Positions 17,671 through 26,807 of a stretch of DNA of 64,000 nucleotides are shown in pieces. The first letter of the stretch is position 1; each line of letters opens with the position of its first letter. Source of the stretch: Hyphomicrobiaceae bacterium (lineage in GTDB: Bacteria; Pseudomonadota; Alphaproteobacteria; Rhizobiales; Hyphomicrobiaceae). The translations under genes were made by a program, and so were the position numbers. The DNA lies in NCBI GenBank assembly GCA_030655135.1, contig JAURWC010000042.1, forward strand, positions 254,553 to 318,552, written 5' to 3'. The notes under the pieces were generated by a model. That model searched no databases, was not told the origin of the DNA, and was given only the letters and a program-made list of their open reading frames with translations.

Positions 17671-18156
17671 ATGCTAAAACGAATGATGATCAGCCTCATG
17701 GCCTTGATCTGCGCCATTGCTGTTACGCCACCTACGACCTGGGCTCAAGATAAAGTCATCCGCGTTCCTGATGATGATGCGGAGATGGTTGCGGCCATTG
17801 CCAAGGCCCGCGCCACACTGCCGGAGTTTTGGAGAGAAATGGAAGCCCCCGGCCCCGGCGTGGAAAGCTTCGCGCTGAAGGTCGCCATTCCCTACGGCAC
17901 CGATCGCCACGAGCATTTCTGGCTCACCGACGTCGAGCGCCGCGGCGACCAGATCTCAGGGATCATCAGCAACGACCCGAACAACGCTACCCATGTTGCT
18001 AAGGGCGACCGCTATGAGTTTACCGAAGCCGACATTTCCGACTGGCTGATCCGGCGTGACGGCAAGATGGTCGGCAACGAAACGATGCGGCCGTTGCTTA
18101 AGCGCATGCCGGCAGAGCAGGCCGAGCAGTATCGCGCCATGTACGCGAATCCCTGA
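17671..18156 (+). CDS. Secreted DUF2314 family protein
   Basis: Protein of 161 aa with a Sec signal peptide (ending TTWAQ) and a DUF2314 domain. Family-like segments are ARATLPEFWREME, FALKVAIPYGTDRHEHFWLT, GIISNDP and KGDRYEFTEADISDWLI. The family's function is unknown; many members are cytosolic, so the signal peptide here points to a periplasmic version. The ATG at 17671 directly follows a GGGGAA site, while the longer frame to 17641 would start before it. Confidence 0.8.
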   Translation: MLKRMMISLMALICAIAVTPPTTWAQDKVIRVPDDDAEMVAAIAKARATLPEFWREMEAPGPGVESFALKVAIPYGTDRHEHFWLTDVERRGDQISGIISNDPNNATHVAKGDRYEFTEADISDWLIRRDGKMVGNETMRPLLKRMPAEQAEQYRAMYANP

Positions 18157-18195
18157 GGAGCCCCGGGAGCACCTGCATAAGGCCACCGACGCCAC

Positions 18196-20490
18196 TCAGC
18201 TCTTCGCCCGGCGTAGAGCTGCCGCCAGTGCCGTTTCGCCGCTGCTTTCCGGCTGCTTGGGCACGGGAGCGCTCGCGCGGTGTCCGCCGGACGGCTGTTG
18301 CGGCCGTGGAGCGACCTCGGCGCTGGCGCCTGCCCCGCTCTTCATCGACAGCGCGATGCGCTTGCGAGCAGCATCCACCTCCTTCACGCGCACCTTCACG
18401 ACATCACCGGCCTTCACCACCTCGCGCGGATCCTTGACGAAGCGGTCGGCCATTTCCGAGATGTGCACCAATCCGTCTTGATGCACGCCGACGTCGACGA
18501 ACGCGCCGAACGCCGTCACGTTCGTGACCACGCCTTCCAGCTGCATGCCGATCTTCAAGTCGGAGATCTTCTCCACGCCGTCCTGGAACGTCGCGGTCTT
18601 GAACTCCGGACGCGGATCGCGGCCGGGCTTTTCCAACTCGGCCAAAATATCGGTGATGGTCGGCACGCCGAACTGCTCGTCGGCGAACTGCTGCGGGCGC
18701 AGCGTCTTCAGGAACGCCTTGTCGCCGATGATCGACTTCAGCGGCCGCTTCGTCTGCTCCGCGATCTTCTCGACGAGCCCGTAGGCCTCCGGATGTACGG
18801 CGGATGCATCCAGTGGATTGGTGCCGTTCATGATGCGTAGGAAGCCGGCCGCCTGTTCGAACGTCTTGGGTCCCATGCGCGCGACCTTCTTCAGCTCGGA
18901 GCGCTTCTTGAACGCGCCGTTAGCGTCGCGGTGCAGAACGATGTTGGTCGCCAGCGTCTGGTTGAGGCCCGACACCCTCGCAAGCAGGGGGATCGACGCG
19001 GTGTTCACGTCGACGCCGACGGAGTTCACGCAGTCTTCCACGGCCGCATCCAGGGAGCGCATCAGATCGGCCTGGTCGACGTCGTGCTGGTACTGGCCAA
19101 CACCGATGGCCTTGGGCTCGATCTTGACAAGTTCAGCCAGCGGATCCTGCAGACGCCGCGCGATCGACACCGCGCCGCGCAGGGACACGTCGAGATTGGG
19201 AAACTCGAGTGCCGCCAGCTCTGAGGCCGAATAAACGGATGCGCCCGCTTCCGACACCATCACCTTCGTCAGCTTCAGTTCCGGCATCTTGGCGATCAGT
19301 TCGCCGGCCAGCTTGTCCGTCTCGCGGCTGGCCGTACCGTTGCCGATGGCGATCAGCTCAACCTTGTGGCGCATACACAGGGCGGCAAGCGCGGCGAGCG
19401 AGCCCTGCCAGTCGCGCTTGGGTTCATGAGGATAGACGACGGCCGTATCGAGCACCTTGCCCGTGGCATCGACCACCGCCACCTTCACGCCGCTGCGGAT
19501 ACCGGGATCGAGCCCCATCGTCGCCCGCTGCCCGGCCGGTGCCGCCAGCAACAGATCCTTGAGGTTCGACTTGAAGACGGTGATCGCTTCCGTGTCAGAT
19601 TGATCCTTCAGGCGCGTCAGCAGATCGACGGCGAGCGACACGTGCAGCTTGGCCTTCCAGGCGAGCTTCACCGTATCCAGCAGCCACTTGTCGGCGGCCC
19701 GCCCGCGGTCGGCGATGCCGAACGCCACCATGATCTTGGCCTGCGCCGGATGCGTCTTGCCCTCTTCGTTGGGGGCGTCGAGATCGAGATCGAGGATGTT
19801 CTCGTTGCGGCCACGCAGCAGCGCCAAGGCGCGGTGCGACGGCATCTGGCGCACCGGCTGCGAGAAGTCGAAATAGTCGGAGAATTTCTCGCCGGCGGCT
19901 TCCTTGCCCTTGGCCACTTTCGACGTGATGACGCCGGTCGCCCACAGCCACTCGCGCAGATCGCCGACCAGCGACGCGCTTTCGCCGATGCGTTCGATCA
20001 GGATGTGGCGCGCGCCATCGAGTGCCGCCTTGGCGTCCGCCACGCCCTTCTCCGCATCGATGAACTTGGCGGCTTCGCCGTCGGGCAGCAGACCGGGATT
20101 GGCGAGCAGTGCTTCGGCTAGCGGCTCGAGCCCAGCCTCGCGCGCGATCTGTGCCTTGGTGCGCCGCTTCGGCTTGTAGGGGGCATACAGGTCTTCCAGC
20201 ACCACTTTGCTCTCGGCGCCTGCAATGGCGCGCGCCAGCTCCGGCGTCAGCTTGCCTTGGTCCGTGATGGATTTGAGCACCGTGGCGCGGCGGTCTTCCA
20301 GCTCGCGCAAATAGCCGAGGCGTTCTTCCAGCTTGCGCAGCTGCGTATCATCAAGCCCACCGGTCTTCTCCTTGCGGTAGCGCGCGATGAACGGCACGGT
20401 CGAGCCTTCGCCCAGCAGTTCCACGGCGGCATCGACCTGCTCCACCTTGACGCTGAGTTCTGCGGCGATACGGGCGTTGATCGTGCTCAT
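18196..20490 (-). CDS. tex: Tex-type transcriptional accessory protein with S1 domain
   Basis: Nucleic-acid-binding protein of 764 aa, close to the usual Tex length. Order of parts: helical N-terminal domain (1-300), YqgF/RNase-H-like domain (about 320-450, with [18 protein letters not shown]), helix-hairpin-helix region (about 480-560, with [20 protein letters not shown]), and an S1 domain (about 645-715, [19 protein letters not shown]). The tail is Ala/Pro/Gln-rich. Tex proteins are conserved and affect transcription and RNA binding. The gene is monocistronic here, with cobT upstream on the same strand. Confidence 0.92.
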   Translation of the reverse strand: MSTINARIAAELSVKVEQVDAAVELLGEGSTVPFIARYRKEKTGGLDDTQLRKLEERLGYLRELEDRRATVLKSITDQGKLTPELARAIAGAESKVVLEDLYAPYKPKRRTKAQIAREAGLEPLAEALLANPGLLPDGEAAKFIDAEKGVADAKAALDGARHILIERIGESASLVGDLREWLWATGVITSKVAKGKEAAGEKFSDYFDFSQPVRQMPSHRALALLRGRNENILDLDLDAPNEEGKTHPAQAKIMVAFGIADRGRAADKWLLDTVKLAWKAKLHVSLAVDLLTRLKDQSDTEAITVFKSNLKDLLLAAPAGQRATMGLDPGIRSGVKVAVVDATGKVLDTAVVYPHEPKRDWQGSLAALAALCMRHKVELIAIGNGTASRETDKLAGELIAKMPELKLTKVMVSEAGASVYSASELAALEFPNLDVSLRGAVSIARRLQDPLAELVKIEPKAIGVGQYQHDVDQADLMRSLDAAVEDCVNSVGVDVNTASIPLLARVSGLNQTLATNIVLHRDANGAFKKRSELKKVARMGPKTFEQAAGFLRIMNGTNPLDASAVHPEAYGLVEKIAEQTKRPLKSIIGDKAFLKTLRPQQFADEQFGVPTITDILAELEKPGRDPRPEFKTATFQDGVEKISDLKIGMQLEGVVTNVTAFGAFVDVGVHQDGLVHISEMADRFVKDPREVVKAGDVVKVRVKEVDAARKRIALSMKSGAGASAEVAPRPQQPSGGHRASAPVPKQPESSGETALAAALRRAKS

Positions 20491-20623
20491 GAGGCAAGTC
20501 CCTATAGCGTTGTCGGGGGCAGTGTCCTGGGTCGGCGGCAGCGTCTGGGAATCGCCGGGACGCTAGCACCGGAGCCGGGCCTGTTGAAGGCCGCCAATCA
20601 CGTGGCGGGCACGTTGGCAACGC

Positions 20624-21664
20624 TCACTTGTTGGCAACTCCGGCGCTGGAAAACGTTGCCATTCCCGATTGACAAGCGGCCGCTGCCTTGACCATCGACA
20701 TAGCCAGCGCCGCGCCGGTGCCCTCACCCAAGCGCAGGCCCAGTGAAATGAGCGGTTTGAGGCCAAGCCGCTCCAGCACTTCGCCGTGCGCCCCCTCGGC
20801 AGAGCAATGCCCGGCTACACAGTGATCGATCGCCGCCGGATTGGCTGCATGCAGGATTGCCGCCGCGGCCGTCACCACGTAGCCATCGAGTACCACCGGC
20901 ACGCGGCGTAGCCTGGCTGCCAGGATGGCGCCGGCGATTGCTGCGATCTCGCGTCCGCCGAGCCGGCGTAAAACTTCGATCGGATCGCCGAGATTGCCGG
21001 CATGGTGCGCCAGGGCGTCCTTGACGACGCTCACCTTGCGCGCGAGGCCCGCATCGTCGACGCCGGTGCCACGGCCGACGAAGCGGGCAGCGTCTCCACC
21101 ATAGAGCGCGGCATAGATGGCCGCTGCCGCCGTCGTATTGCCGATGCCCATCTCGCCGGCGGCGAACAAATCGCATTCCGGCGGCACGGCTGCCATACCG
21201 TCGGCGAAATGCCGCGCGCACTCGTCCTCCGTCATTGCAGCGCCTGCGGCGATGTCTCCAGCTGGATGATCGAGATCCATCGGATGCACGCTGAGCCGGA
21301 TCCCGCCAGCCTGGCAGATCTGATTGATCGCCGCGCCTCCCGCCGCAAAGTTCGCCACCATCTGCGCGGTCACGTCGGACGGATAGGGCGAGACGCCGCG
21401 CTGTGTCACGGCATGATTGCCGGCAAAAACCGCGATAGCTGGCGCCGTCACTGCCGGCGATGGCGTGCCTTGCCAACCTGCGAGCCAGACGGCGACATCT
21501 TCCAGCCGGCCCAGCGCACCGGGCGGCTTGGTCAACTCCCCGTTGCGCGCCGCCGCAGCGGCTTCGGCAGTTGCATCGGCTTCGGGAAGCGACGTCAGCA
21601 GGCCGCGCACGCCCGACAGGTCGTTATTAGGCGCAAGGACCGCTTCGAAGGCTTTCATGATCAT
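20624..21664 (-). CDS. cobT: Nicotinate-nucleotide--dimethylbenzimidazole phosphoribosyltransferase
   Basis: Activates dimethylbenzimidazole to alpha-ribazole phosphate for the lower loop of cobalamin. About 346 aa from the ATG at 21664, or 344 from 21658. Family segments are LTKPPGALGRLEDVAVWLAG, FAGNHAVTQRGVS, GEMGIGNTTAAAA and the C-terminal RLGEGTGAALAM, whose Glu is the catalytic base. It is divergent from cobS, with only 48 bp between the start codons, so they share a promoter region. No cobalamin riboswitch fits in that gap. Confidence 0.93.
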   Translation of the reverse strand: MIMKAFEAVLAPNNDLSGVRGLLTSLPEADATAEAAAAARNGELTKPPGALGRLEDVAVWLAGWQGTPSPAVTAPAIAVFAGNHAVTQRGVSPYPSDVTAQMVANFAAGGAAINQICQAGGIRLSVHPMDLDHPAGDIAAGAAMTEDECARHFADGMAAVPPECDLFAAGEMGIGNTTAAAAIYAALYGGDAARFVGRGTGVDDAGLARKVSVVKDALAHHAGNLGDPIEVLRRLGGREIAAIAGAILAARLRRVPVVLDGYVVTAAAAILHAANPAAIDHCVAGHCSAEGAHGEVLERLGLKPLISLGLRLGEGTGAALAMSMVKAAAACQSGMATFSSAGVANK

Positions 21665-21712
21665 GATGTGTAGCCGTTTCTGGTGCGTGGGCGCGGTGCT
21701 ATAAGCGCCAGC

Positions 21713-22627
21713 ATGAGCGACCAACCTGCAAAACCGGCCGCACCCTCAGCTGCGGAGGCGGCGCCGTCAAGCCATCTTCCCGTACCCGTCGCGCCACCGC
21801 ACAGATCGCGGCCGCTCTTGGGTGCGATAGGACATATTCTGTCGGCGCTACGTTTTTATTCGCGGCTGCCGATCCCGGTATTTGCGTTTGAAGCCGCGCC
21901 GCACGCCGCGCCGGATTTCACCCGGGCACCTGCAGCTGTCGCGGTAGCGGGCGCCTTACTCGGTGCCTTCGCGGGCATCGTGCTCTACCTCGCGTCCGCT
22001 ATCGGCCTTCCGCCGCTGCTCGCCGCTTTGCTGGCCGTTACATCGCTCGTGCTGATCACTGGCGCGCTGCACGAAGATGGTCTCGCCGATACCGCCGACG
22101 GCCTCGGCGGCGGACAAACGATCGAGCGACGTCTGGACATCATGCGCGACAGCCGCATCGGCAGTTATGGCGCATCGGCTATCGTGCTCATGCTTGCAAT
22201 CCGCGCGACGGCACTGGCAACTCTGACCGAGCTTATCGATCCGGCAGGCGCGGCCCTGGCGATCGTCGCAGTCGCCGCCACGTCACGCGCCGCAGGCCTT
22301 CTACCGCTGTGGTTGCTGCCGGCTGCCCGTGCCGATGGCGCAGCCGCATCGGTGTCGCCACCTACGACTGGATCGATGAGGGCTGGCATGCTGGCCGCTC
22401 TTGCCATCACGCTCGCGGCGATGTGGGTGCCCGGCATTCTTGTGATCGCATCGGCCATCGGCGTTGGCGCGGCATTTGCGGCAGCCTATGCCATTACGCG
22501 CATCGCCGAGGCGAAAATCGGCGGGCACACGGGTGACATCGCCGGTGCAGCTCAACAGCTCGCCGATGCCGCGATGCTGATTGCGCTCGCTGCAGCTGCC
22601 TCGCCGCAGTGGCTGATCGGTGCCTAG
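21713..22627 (+). CDS. cobS: Adenosylcobinamide-GDP ribazoletransferase
   Basis: Inner-membrane enzyme of 304 aa that joins adenosylcobinamide-GDP to alpha-ribazole (phosphate), the final nucleotide-loop step after CobT. After a 50-residue Ala/Pro-rich N-terminal segment comes RFYSRLPIPVF, then the signature EDGLADTADGLGGG and RDSRIGSYGASAIVLML, followed by several hydrophobic helices. The ATG at 21713 was chosen because the ten codons before it overlap the cobT promoter gap. Its stop overlaps the Anbu stop by three bases in a convergent arrangement. Confidence 0.92.
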   Translation: MSDQPAKPAAPSAAEAAPSSHLPVPVAPPHRSRPLLGAIGHILSALRFYSRLPIPVFAFEAAPHAAPDFTRAPAAVAVAGALLGAFAGIVLYLASAIGLPPLLAALLAVTSLVLITGALHEDGLADTADGLGGGQTIERRLDIMRDSRIGSYGASAIVLMLAIRATALATLTELIDPAGAALAIVAVAATSRAAGLLPLWLLPAARADGAAASVSPPTTGSMRAGMLAALAITLAAMWVPGILVIASAIGVGAAFAAAYAITRIAEAKIGGHTGDIAGAAQQLADAAMLIALAAAASPQWLIGA

Positions 22628-23331
22628 CCCTCGAAGGCCGGCAGGCTTGCAAAGGCGCGCTTCAGCGCTTCGCCCCAGCCTTCGGAGATGGTGAGGTAGT
22701 AGGGATCATTGCGATCGATGCGCTTCTGCAGGCCCTGCTTGAAGCTGTCTCCGACGTAGGTCTGCAGATCCAGCGGCAGACCGACCGACAGGTTGGACTT
22801 CAAGGTCGAGTCGAACGAGACCAGCAGTAGCTTCACGGCATCTTCGAACGTCATCGCCGCATCGTATGCGCGCACCAGGATCGGCTTGCCGTACTTGTGC
22901 TCGCCGATCTGGAAATACGGCGTGTCTGGCGTCGATTCGATGAAGTTGCCTTCCGGATAGATGTAGTAGAGCCGCGGTTCCTCGCCCTTGATCTGCCCGC
23001 CCAAAATGAAGCTAGCAAGGAACGAGCCGCCGCCCTTGGGGGCGTCGGCGTTCATCTTGATCACTTCCTTGATCGTCTCACCGATAAAGCGCGCGGCCTG
23101 GAACATCGACGTCAGGGCCATGAACTCGCCCTTGCGCTCGTTGATGAGGCTGCCGACCGCCTGTGCCGTCGCGAGATTTCCCGCCGACAGCAGCACGATG
23201 ACGCGCTCGCCTTCCGTGGCCCACGTGCGCATCTTGCCGAAGCTGGCGATGTTATCGAGCCCCGCGTTGGTGCGCGTATCCGACATGAAGATCAGCCCGC
23301 GATCCATCTTTAGGCCAACGCCGTAGGTCAT
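22624..23331 (-). CDS. Anbu proteasome-type peptidase
   Basis: Ntn-hydrolase of the Anbu (ancestral beta subunit) family, 235 aa. The ATG at 23331 gives MTYGVGLKMDRGLIF, putting Thr2 as the N-terminal nucleophile once Met is removed. SDTRTNAGLDNIASFGKM follows, with the conserved Asp and Lys of the family. A much longer upstream frame to 23613 runs antisense through the transglutaminase gene and is rejected. It is the last gene of a four-gene operon with transglutaminase, alpha-E and ATP-grasp proteins. The natural substrate of Anbu is not established. Confidence 0.9.
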   Translation of the reverse strand: MTYGVGLKMDRGLIFMSDTRTNAGLDNIASFGKMRTWATEGERVIVLLSAGNLATAQAVGSLINERKGEFMALTSMFQAARFIGETIKEVIKMNADAPKGGGSFLASFILGGQIKGEEPRLYYIYPEGNFIESTPDTPYFQIGEHKYGKPILVRAYDAAMTFEDAVKLLLVSFDSTLKSNLSVGLPLDLQTYVGDSFKQGLQKRIDRNDPYYLTISEGWGEALKRAFASLPAFEG

Positions 23332-23422
23332 TTTCTGTCCAGCTCTAGGAGTGCTTGCGGAGAAGTGTGAAGCGGTCATCCGACATGAGGCACAAAGTTG
23401 CCTGCTTGTTCGTCCTGCCGGA

Positions 23423-24220
23423 CTACTGCTCGACATTGACCTCGACCGCAAGGGTCTCGGCCGCGAAGCCGATGCGCACGCCCGACACCGGTGCGGCGTC
23501 GCGATAGTCCAGCCCGCAGCCAATGCGGACGTAACTGTCGTTCGGGCACACGTTGTTGGTCGCGTCGAAGCCCACCCAGCCGAGCCCGTCGATATGCGCT
23601 TCAGCCCAGGCATGGCCTGCGGTCTGCTCCGTCGTCTCAGGCCGCATGAGATAGCCAGATACGTAACGCGCCGGAATATTGAGGTAGCGCGCCGTCGCGA
23701 TGAAGATGTGCGCGTAGTCTTGGCAGACCCCGGCTCCCTGTGCCATTGCGTCCTCCGCCGTGGTGTTGACGTTGGTTGATCCGTTCTGGAACGTCAGGCG
23801 GTCGTGGATGGTGTCCATCAGTTGGTGCAGCTTCGCCAGCCACTTGGCATCTTCCGGTAGCGAGGCGGCCAGCTCCTTGATCTTTTCGCCCGCTGCCGTC
23901 AGGGGTGTCGTGCGCTCGAACAACCAGATCGGCGCGAAACCCTGGACCGAGCCAAACACACCGGCGCGATCTTCCGTTTCCACGAGACCCTCAGCCGTAA
24001 TGACGATCTCCTGGAACTCGCGGATATGGCGGACCAGTTCCGTGCGATTGCCGAAGCCGTCGACGTACGACACCTCGGGTGCGGCGCCTTCCACCTTCAC
24101 GTCCCAGCGATGAACGGTCTGTCCGCCGACCGACTGCGGCCACAGGCGCAGACGCTGCACCGCATAAAGGAGGGGCCCGTCGTACTGATATCGCGAAGTG
24201 TGCCGGATAGAGAGCAACAT
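23423..24220 (-). CDS. Transglutaminase-like cysteine peptidase family protein
   Basis: Papain-fold transglutaminase-like protein of 265 aa. An N-terminal beta domain (residues 1-130, SIRHTSRYQYDGPLLYAVQRL) precedes the catalytic domain. The nucleophile lies in GAGVCQDYAH, the histidine in AGHAWAEAHIDG and the aspartate in GFDATN, so the triad is complete. It lacks a signal peptide and is probably cytosolic. It begins 12 bp after the alpha-E gene ends. In this operon type it is thought to cleave or transfer an amide bond made by the ATP-grasp partner. Confidence 0.9.
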   Translation of the reverse strand: MLLSIRHTSRYQYDGPLLYAVQRLRLWPQSVGGQTVHRWDVKVEGAAPEVSYVDGFGNRTELVRHIREFQEIVITAEGLVETEDRAGVFGSVQGFAPIWLFERTTPLTAAGEKIKELAASLPEDAKWLAKLHQLMDTIHDRLTFQNGSTNVNTTAEDAMAQGAGVCQDYAHIFIATARYLNIPARYVSGYLMRPETTEQTAGHAWAEAHIDGLGWVGFDATNNVCPNDSYVRIGCGLDYRDAAPVSGVRIGFAAETLAVEVNVEQ

Positions 24221-24232
24221 GGAGAGGCGCGC

Positions 24233-25177
24233 CTAGTCGAAATTGTAAGTCTCACCGATTTCGGCAGCCAACCGATTATTCTGCACGATGAACCCGCTTA
24301 AAAACTCGTGCAAGCCGAACTCGAAGATCTGGGAAATGCTGTTCCCTTTGAGGGTGGATAACGTCTTGTGGGCGATCGACTGGCACTGCGGGCTGTTGCC
24401 GTAGTCGTCGGCAAGGAAGCCCAGATTGTCGACGATGTTGCGGTAGCAGAAGTGCAGCGAACGCGGCATGCGGCCATTCAAGATGAGGTAGTCAGCGATG
24501 TTGCCTGGCCTGTATTCCACGTCATATACCCAGCGATACGAGCGGTGCGCGGAAACCGAACGCAAGATCGATTCCCATTGGTAGTTATCGAGGTTAGTGC
24601 CAACGTACGAAATCGACGGCAGGAGGACGTAGTATTTCACGTCGAGAATTCGCGCAGTGTTGTCGGCGCGTTCGATGAACGTACCGATGCGCGCAAAGTT
24701 GAAATTCTCGTTGCGCAGCATTGTTCCGTGAAAGGCGCCGCGCATCAGCGCGGTGAGCCGCTTGATCTGATCGAGCACGGGCGGCAAGTCGCTTTCGTGG
24801 ATCGGCTTCTCCAGCGTCACGCGCAACGTCATCCAGGCTTCGTTGACGCTCTCCCAGGCTTCGCGCGTCAACGCCGTGCGCACCATGCGCGCATTCGAGC
24901 GCGCCACTTCGATGCACGAGGCGACGCTTGAGCCATTGTCGCGGTCGCGCAGCAGATAATCGGAAACCGTGTCGGCGTTGTAGACGCTGCCGTGCCTAGC
25001 CGTGAAGCCGGGTGCGACGCCCGCGCTGACCACCACGGACGACCACTCCTCCGGCGCATCCGACGTCTTCGTCAGGGCCATTCGCAGACCGGCATCGACG
25101 ATGCGCGCCATGTTCTCCGCGCGCTCGATGTAGCGATGCATCCAGTAGAGACCGTTGGCCGTGCGTCCCAGCAACAT
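24233..25177 (-). CDS. Alpha-E domain-containing protein
   Basis: All-helical protein of 314 aa of the alpha-E family (DUF403), which almost always sits next to a circularly permuted ATP-grasp gene. The start MLLGRTANGLYWMHRYIERAENMAR is highly typical. Mid-protein segments include RENFNFARIGTFIERADNTARILDVKYY-like text (here NENFNFARIGTFIERADN). No catalytic motif is visible; it is taken as a partner or scaffold of the ATP-grasp enzyme. A GGAAGG site precedes the start, 23 bp after the ATP-grasp stop. Confidence 0.9.
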   Translation of the reverse strand: MLLGRTANGLYWMHRYIERAENMARIVDAGLRMALTKTSDAPEEWSSVVVSAGVAPGFTARHGSVYNADTVSDYLLRDRDNGSSVASCIEVARSNARMVRTALTREAWESVNEAWMTLRVTLEKPIHESDLPPVLDQIKRLTALMRGAFHGTMLRNENFNFARIGTFIERADNTARILDVKYYVLLPSISYVGTNLDNYQWESILRSVSAHRSYRWVYDVEYRPGNIADYLILNGRMPRSLHFCYRNIVDNLGFLADDYGNSPQCQSIAHKTLSTLKGNSISQIFEFGLHEFLSGFIVQNNRLAAEIGETYNFD

Positions 25178-25200
25178 CGCGCGTGCGAACCTTCCTCGAG

Positions 25201-26649
25201 TTACGAACTTTGGCTTTGGCTCTGTGACTGGAAGCTATAGTCGTCGAGCACCCAGGTGTCCTTGGTGCCGCCGCCCTGGCTGGAGTTTACGACCAGCGAG
25301 CCTTCTTTGAGCGCGACGCGCGTCAAGCCGCCGGGCGTGATGCGGATGCGATCCGATACGAGCACGAACGGCCTAAGGTCCACGTGACGCGGCGCCAGGC
25401 CGGCCTCCGTTAGGATCGGCGTCGTTGAGAGCGCCAGCGTCGGCTGGGCGATGTAATTGCCGGGGTTGGCCTTGAGCTTGGCAGCAAAGTCTTCCAGCTC
25501 TTTTTTCGACGCCGCCGGGCCGACGAGCATGCCGTATCCACCCGAGCCGTGCACCTCTTTCACGACAAGTTCTGCCAGATGCTCCAGCACGTACTTTAGG
25601 CTGGACGGCTCCGAGCAGCGCCATGTCGGCACGTTCTCCAGGATCGCCTTGCGCCCCGTGTAGAACTCGATGATCTCGGGCATGTACGAGTAGATGGCCT
25701 TATCGTCGGAGATGCCCGTGCCAGGCGCGTTGGCGATCGTGATATTGCCGGCGCGATAGACGTCCATGATGCCGGCCACGCCCAGCGTCGATTCCGGTTT
25801 GAACGTCAGCGGATCGAGCCAGGCGTCATCGACGCGGCGGTACAGCACATCGATCGACTGGTAGCCCTGCGTGGTTCGCATCGCCACGCGGCCGTTGATG
25901 ACCTTGAGGTCACTGCCCTCGACAAGCTCGACGCCCATCTGGTCGGCCAGGAACGCGTGCTCGAAGTAAGCGGAATTGTAAATGCCGGGCGTCAGCACCG
26001 CGATCGTCGGCGAGGTCTTGCAGCCCTCGGGCGCCACGGCCGCCAGCGACTGGCGCAGCAGCTTGGGATACGTCTCGACCGGCAATACTTTCACGCGATG
26101 GAACAGCTCCGGGAAGAGCTGCATCATCGTCTCGCGGTTCTCCAGCATGTAGGAGACACCCGACGGCGTGCGCGCATTGTCTTCCAGAACGTAAAACTGG
26201 TTCTCGGCCGTCCGCACCAGGTCGACGCCGATGACGTGGGTGTAAACGTTGCCGGCCGGCTTCACGCCGATCATCTCCGGCAGGAACGCCTCATTGTTGG
26301 CGATCAGTTCCTTAGGAATGCGGCCCGCGCGGACGATTTCCTGGCGATGATAGATGTCGTCGAGAAAGGTGTTGAGCGCGACGACCCGCTGCTCGATGCC
26401 TTGCGACAGCCGCCGCCACTCGTGGCCAGAAATAATCCGCGGAATGATGTCGAACGGGATCAGCCGCTCGGCAGCTTCTTCGTCGCCGTAGACCGCGAAT
26501 GTGATGCCGGTCTTGCGGAATACGCCTTCGGCATCGCGCGCCTTTTGCGCCAACTTTGCCGGATCTTGCGTATCAAGCCATTTCTTTAAGGTTTCGTACG
26601 GAGCCCGAACACCGTTGGCTTGGGCCAGCATTTCGTCGAATGGTTTCAC
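25201..26649 (-). CDS. Circularly permuted type 2 ATP-grasp protein
   Basis: Predicted amide ligase of 482 aa (DUF404/DUF407 class), first gene of the Anbu operon. Typical segments are FRKTGITFAVYGDEEAAERLIPFDIIPR, YVLEDNARTPSGVSYMLENR, NAPGTGISDDKAIYSYMPEII and VVKEVHGSGGYGMLVGP, quoted here in parts shorter than the full motifs. The start is GTG with a GGGGACG site. The C-terminus ends in a Ser/Gln repeat (SQSQSQSS). Members are proposed to make peptide-like linkages, but no product is confirmed. The gap upstream (26650-26807) holds nothing recognised. Confidence 0.9.
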   Translation of the reverse strand: MKPFDEMLAQANGVRAPYETLKKWLDTQDPAKLAQKARDAEGVFRKTGITFAVYGDEEAAERLIPFDIIPRIISGHEWRRLSQGIEQRVVALNTFLDDIYHRQEIVRAGRIPKELIANNEAFLPEMIGVKPAGNVYTHVIGVDLVRTAENQFYVLEDNARTPSGVSYMLENRETMMQLFPELFHRVKVLPVETYPKLLRQSLAAVAPEGCKTSPTIAVLTPGIYNSAYFEHAFLADQMGVELVEGSDLKVINGRVAMRTTQGYQSIDVLYRRVDDAWLDPLTFKPESTLGVAGIMDVYRAGNITIANAPGTGISDDKAIYSYMPEIIEFYTGRKAILENVPTWRCSEPSSLKYVLEHLAELVVKEVHGSGGYGMLVGPAASKKELEDFAAKLKANPGNYIAQPTLALSTTPILTEAGLAPRHVDLRPFVLVSDRIRITPGGLTRVALKEGSLVVNSSQGGGTKDTWVLDDYSFQSQSQSQSS

Positions 26650-26807
26650 GCACGTCCCCTTCGCATGCGCATCATTTCAGCCGCGTTCGTTGGGAAATGC
26701 AAGCCAGATCTTCTAAATATTAGGCAGTCAAAAACGCCGCCTAAAATTTGAGCAACTCGAAGTGCCGCGCCGCGCAACTTTCGGTCAGATGGCGGTCGAG
26801 CATTGCT

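Noticed and set aside
21665-21712. Possible cobalamin riboswitch for cobT/cobS
   Set aside because: Only 48 bp separate the two divergent starts, far too short for the aptamer, and no B12-box-like sequence was seen.
23332-23613. N-terminal extension of the Anbu frame
   Set aside because: It would read through the end of the transglutaminase gene in another frame and would bury the required N-terminal threonine.
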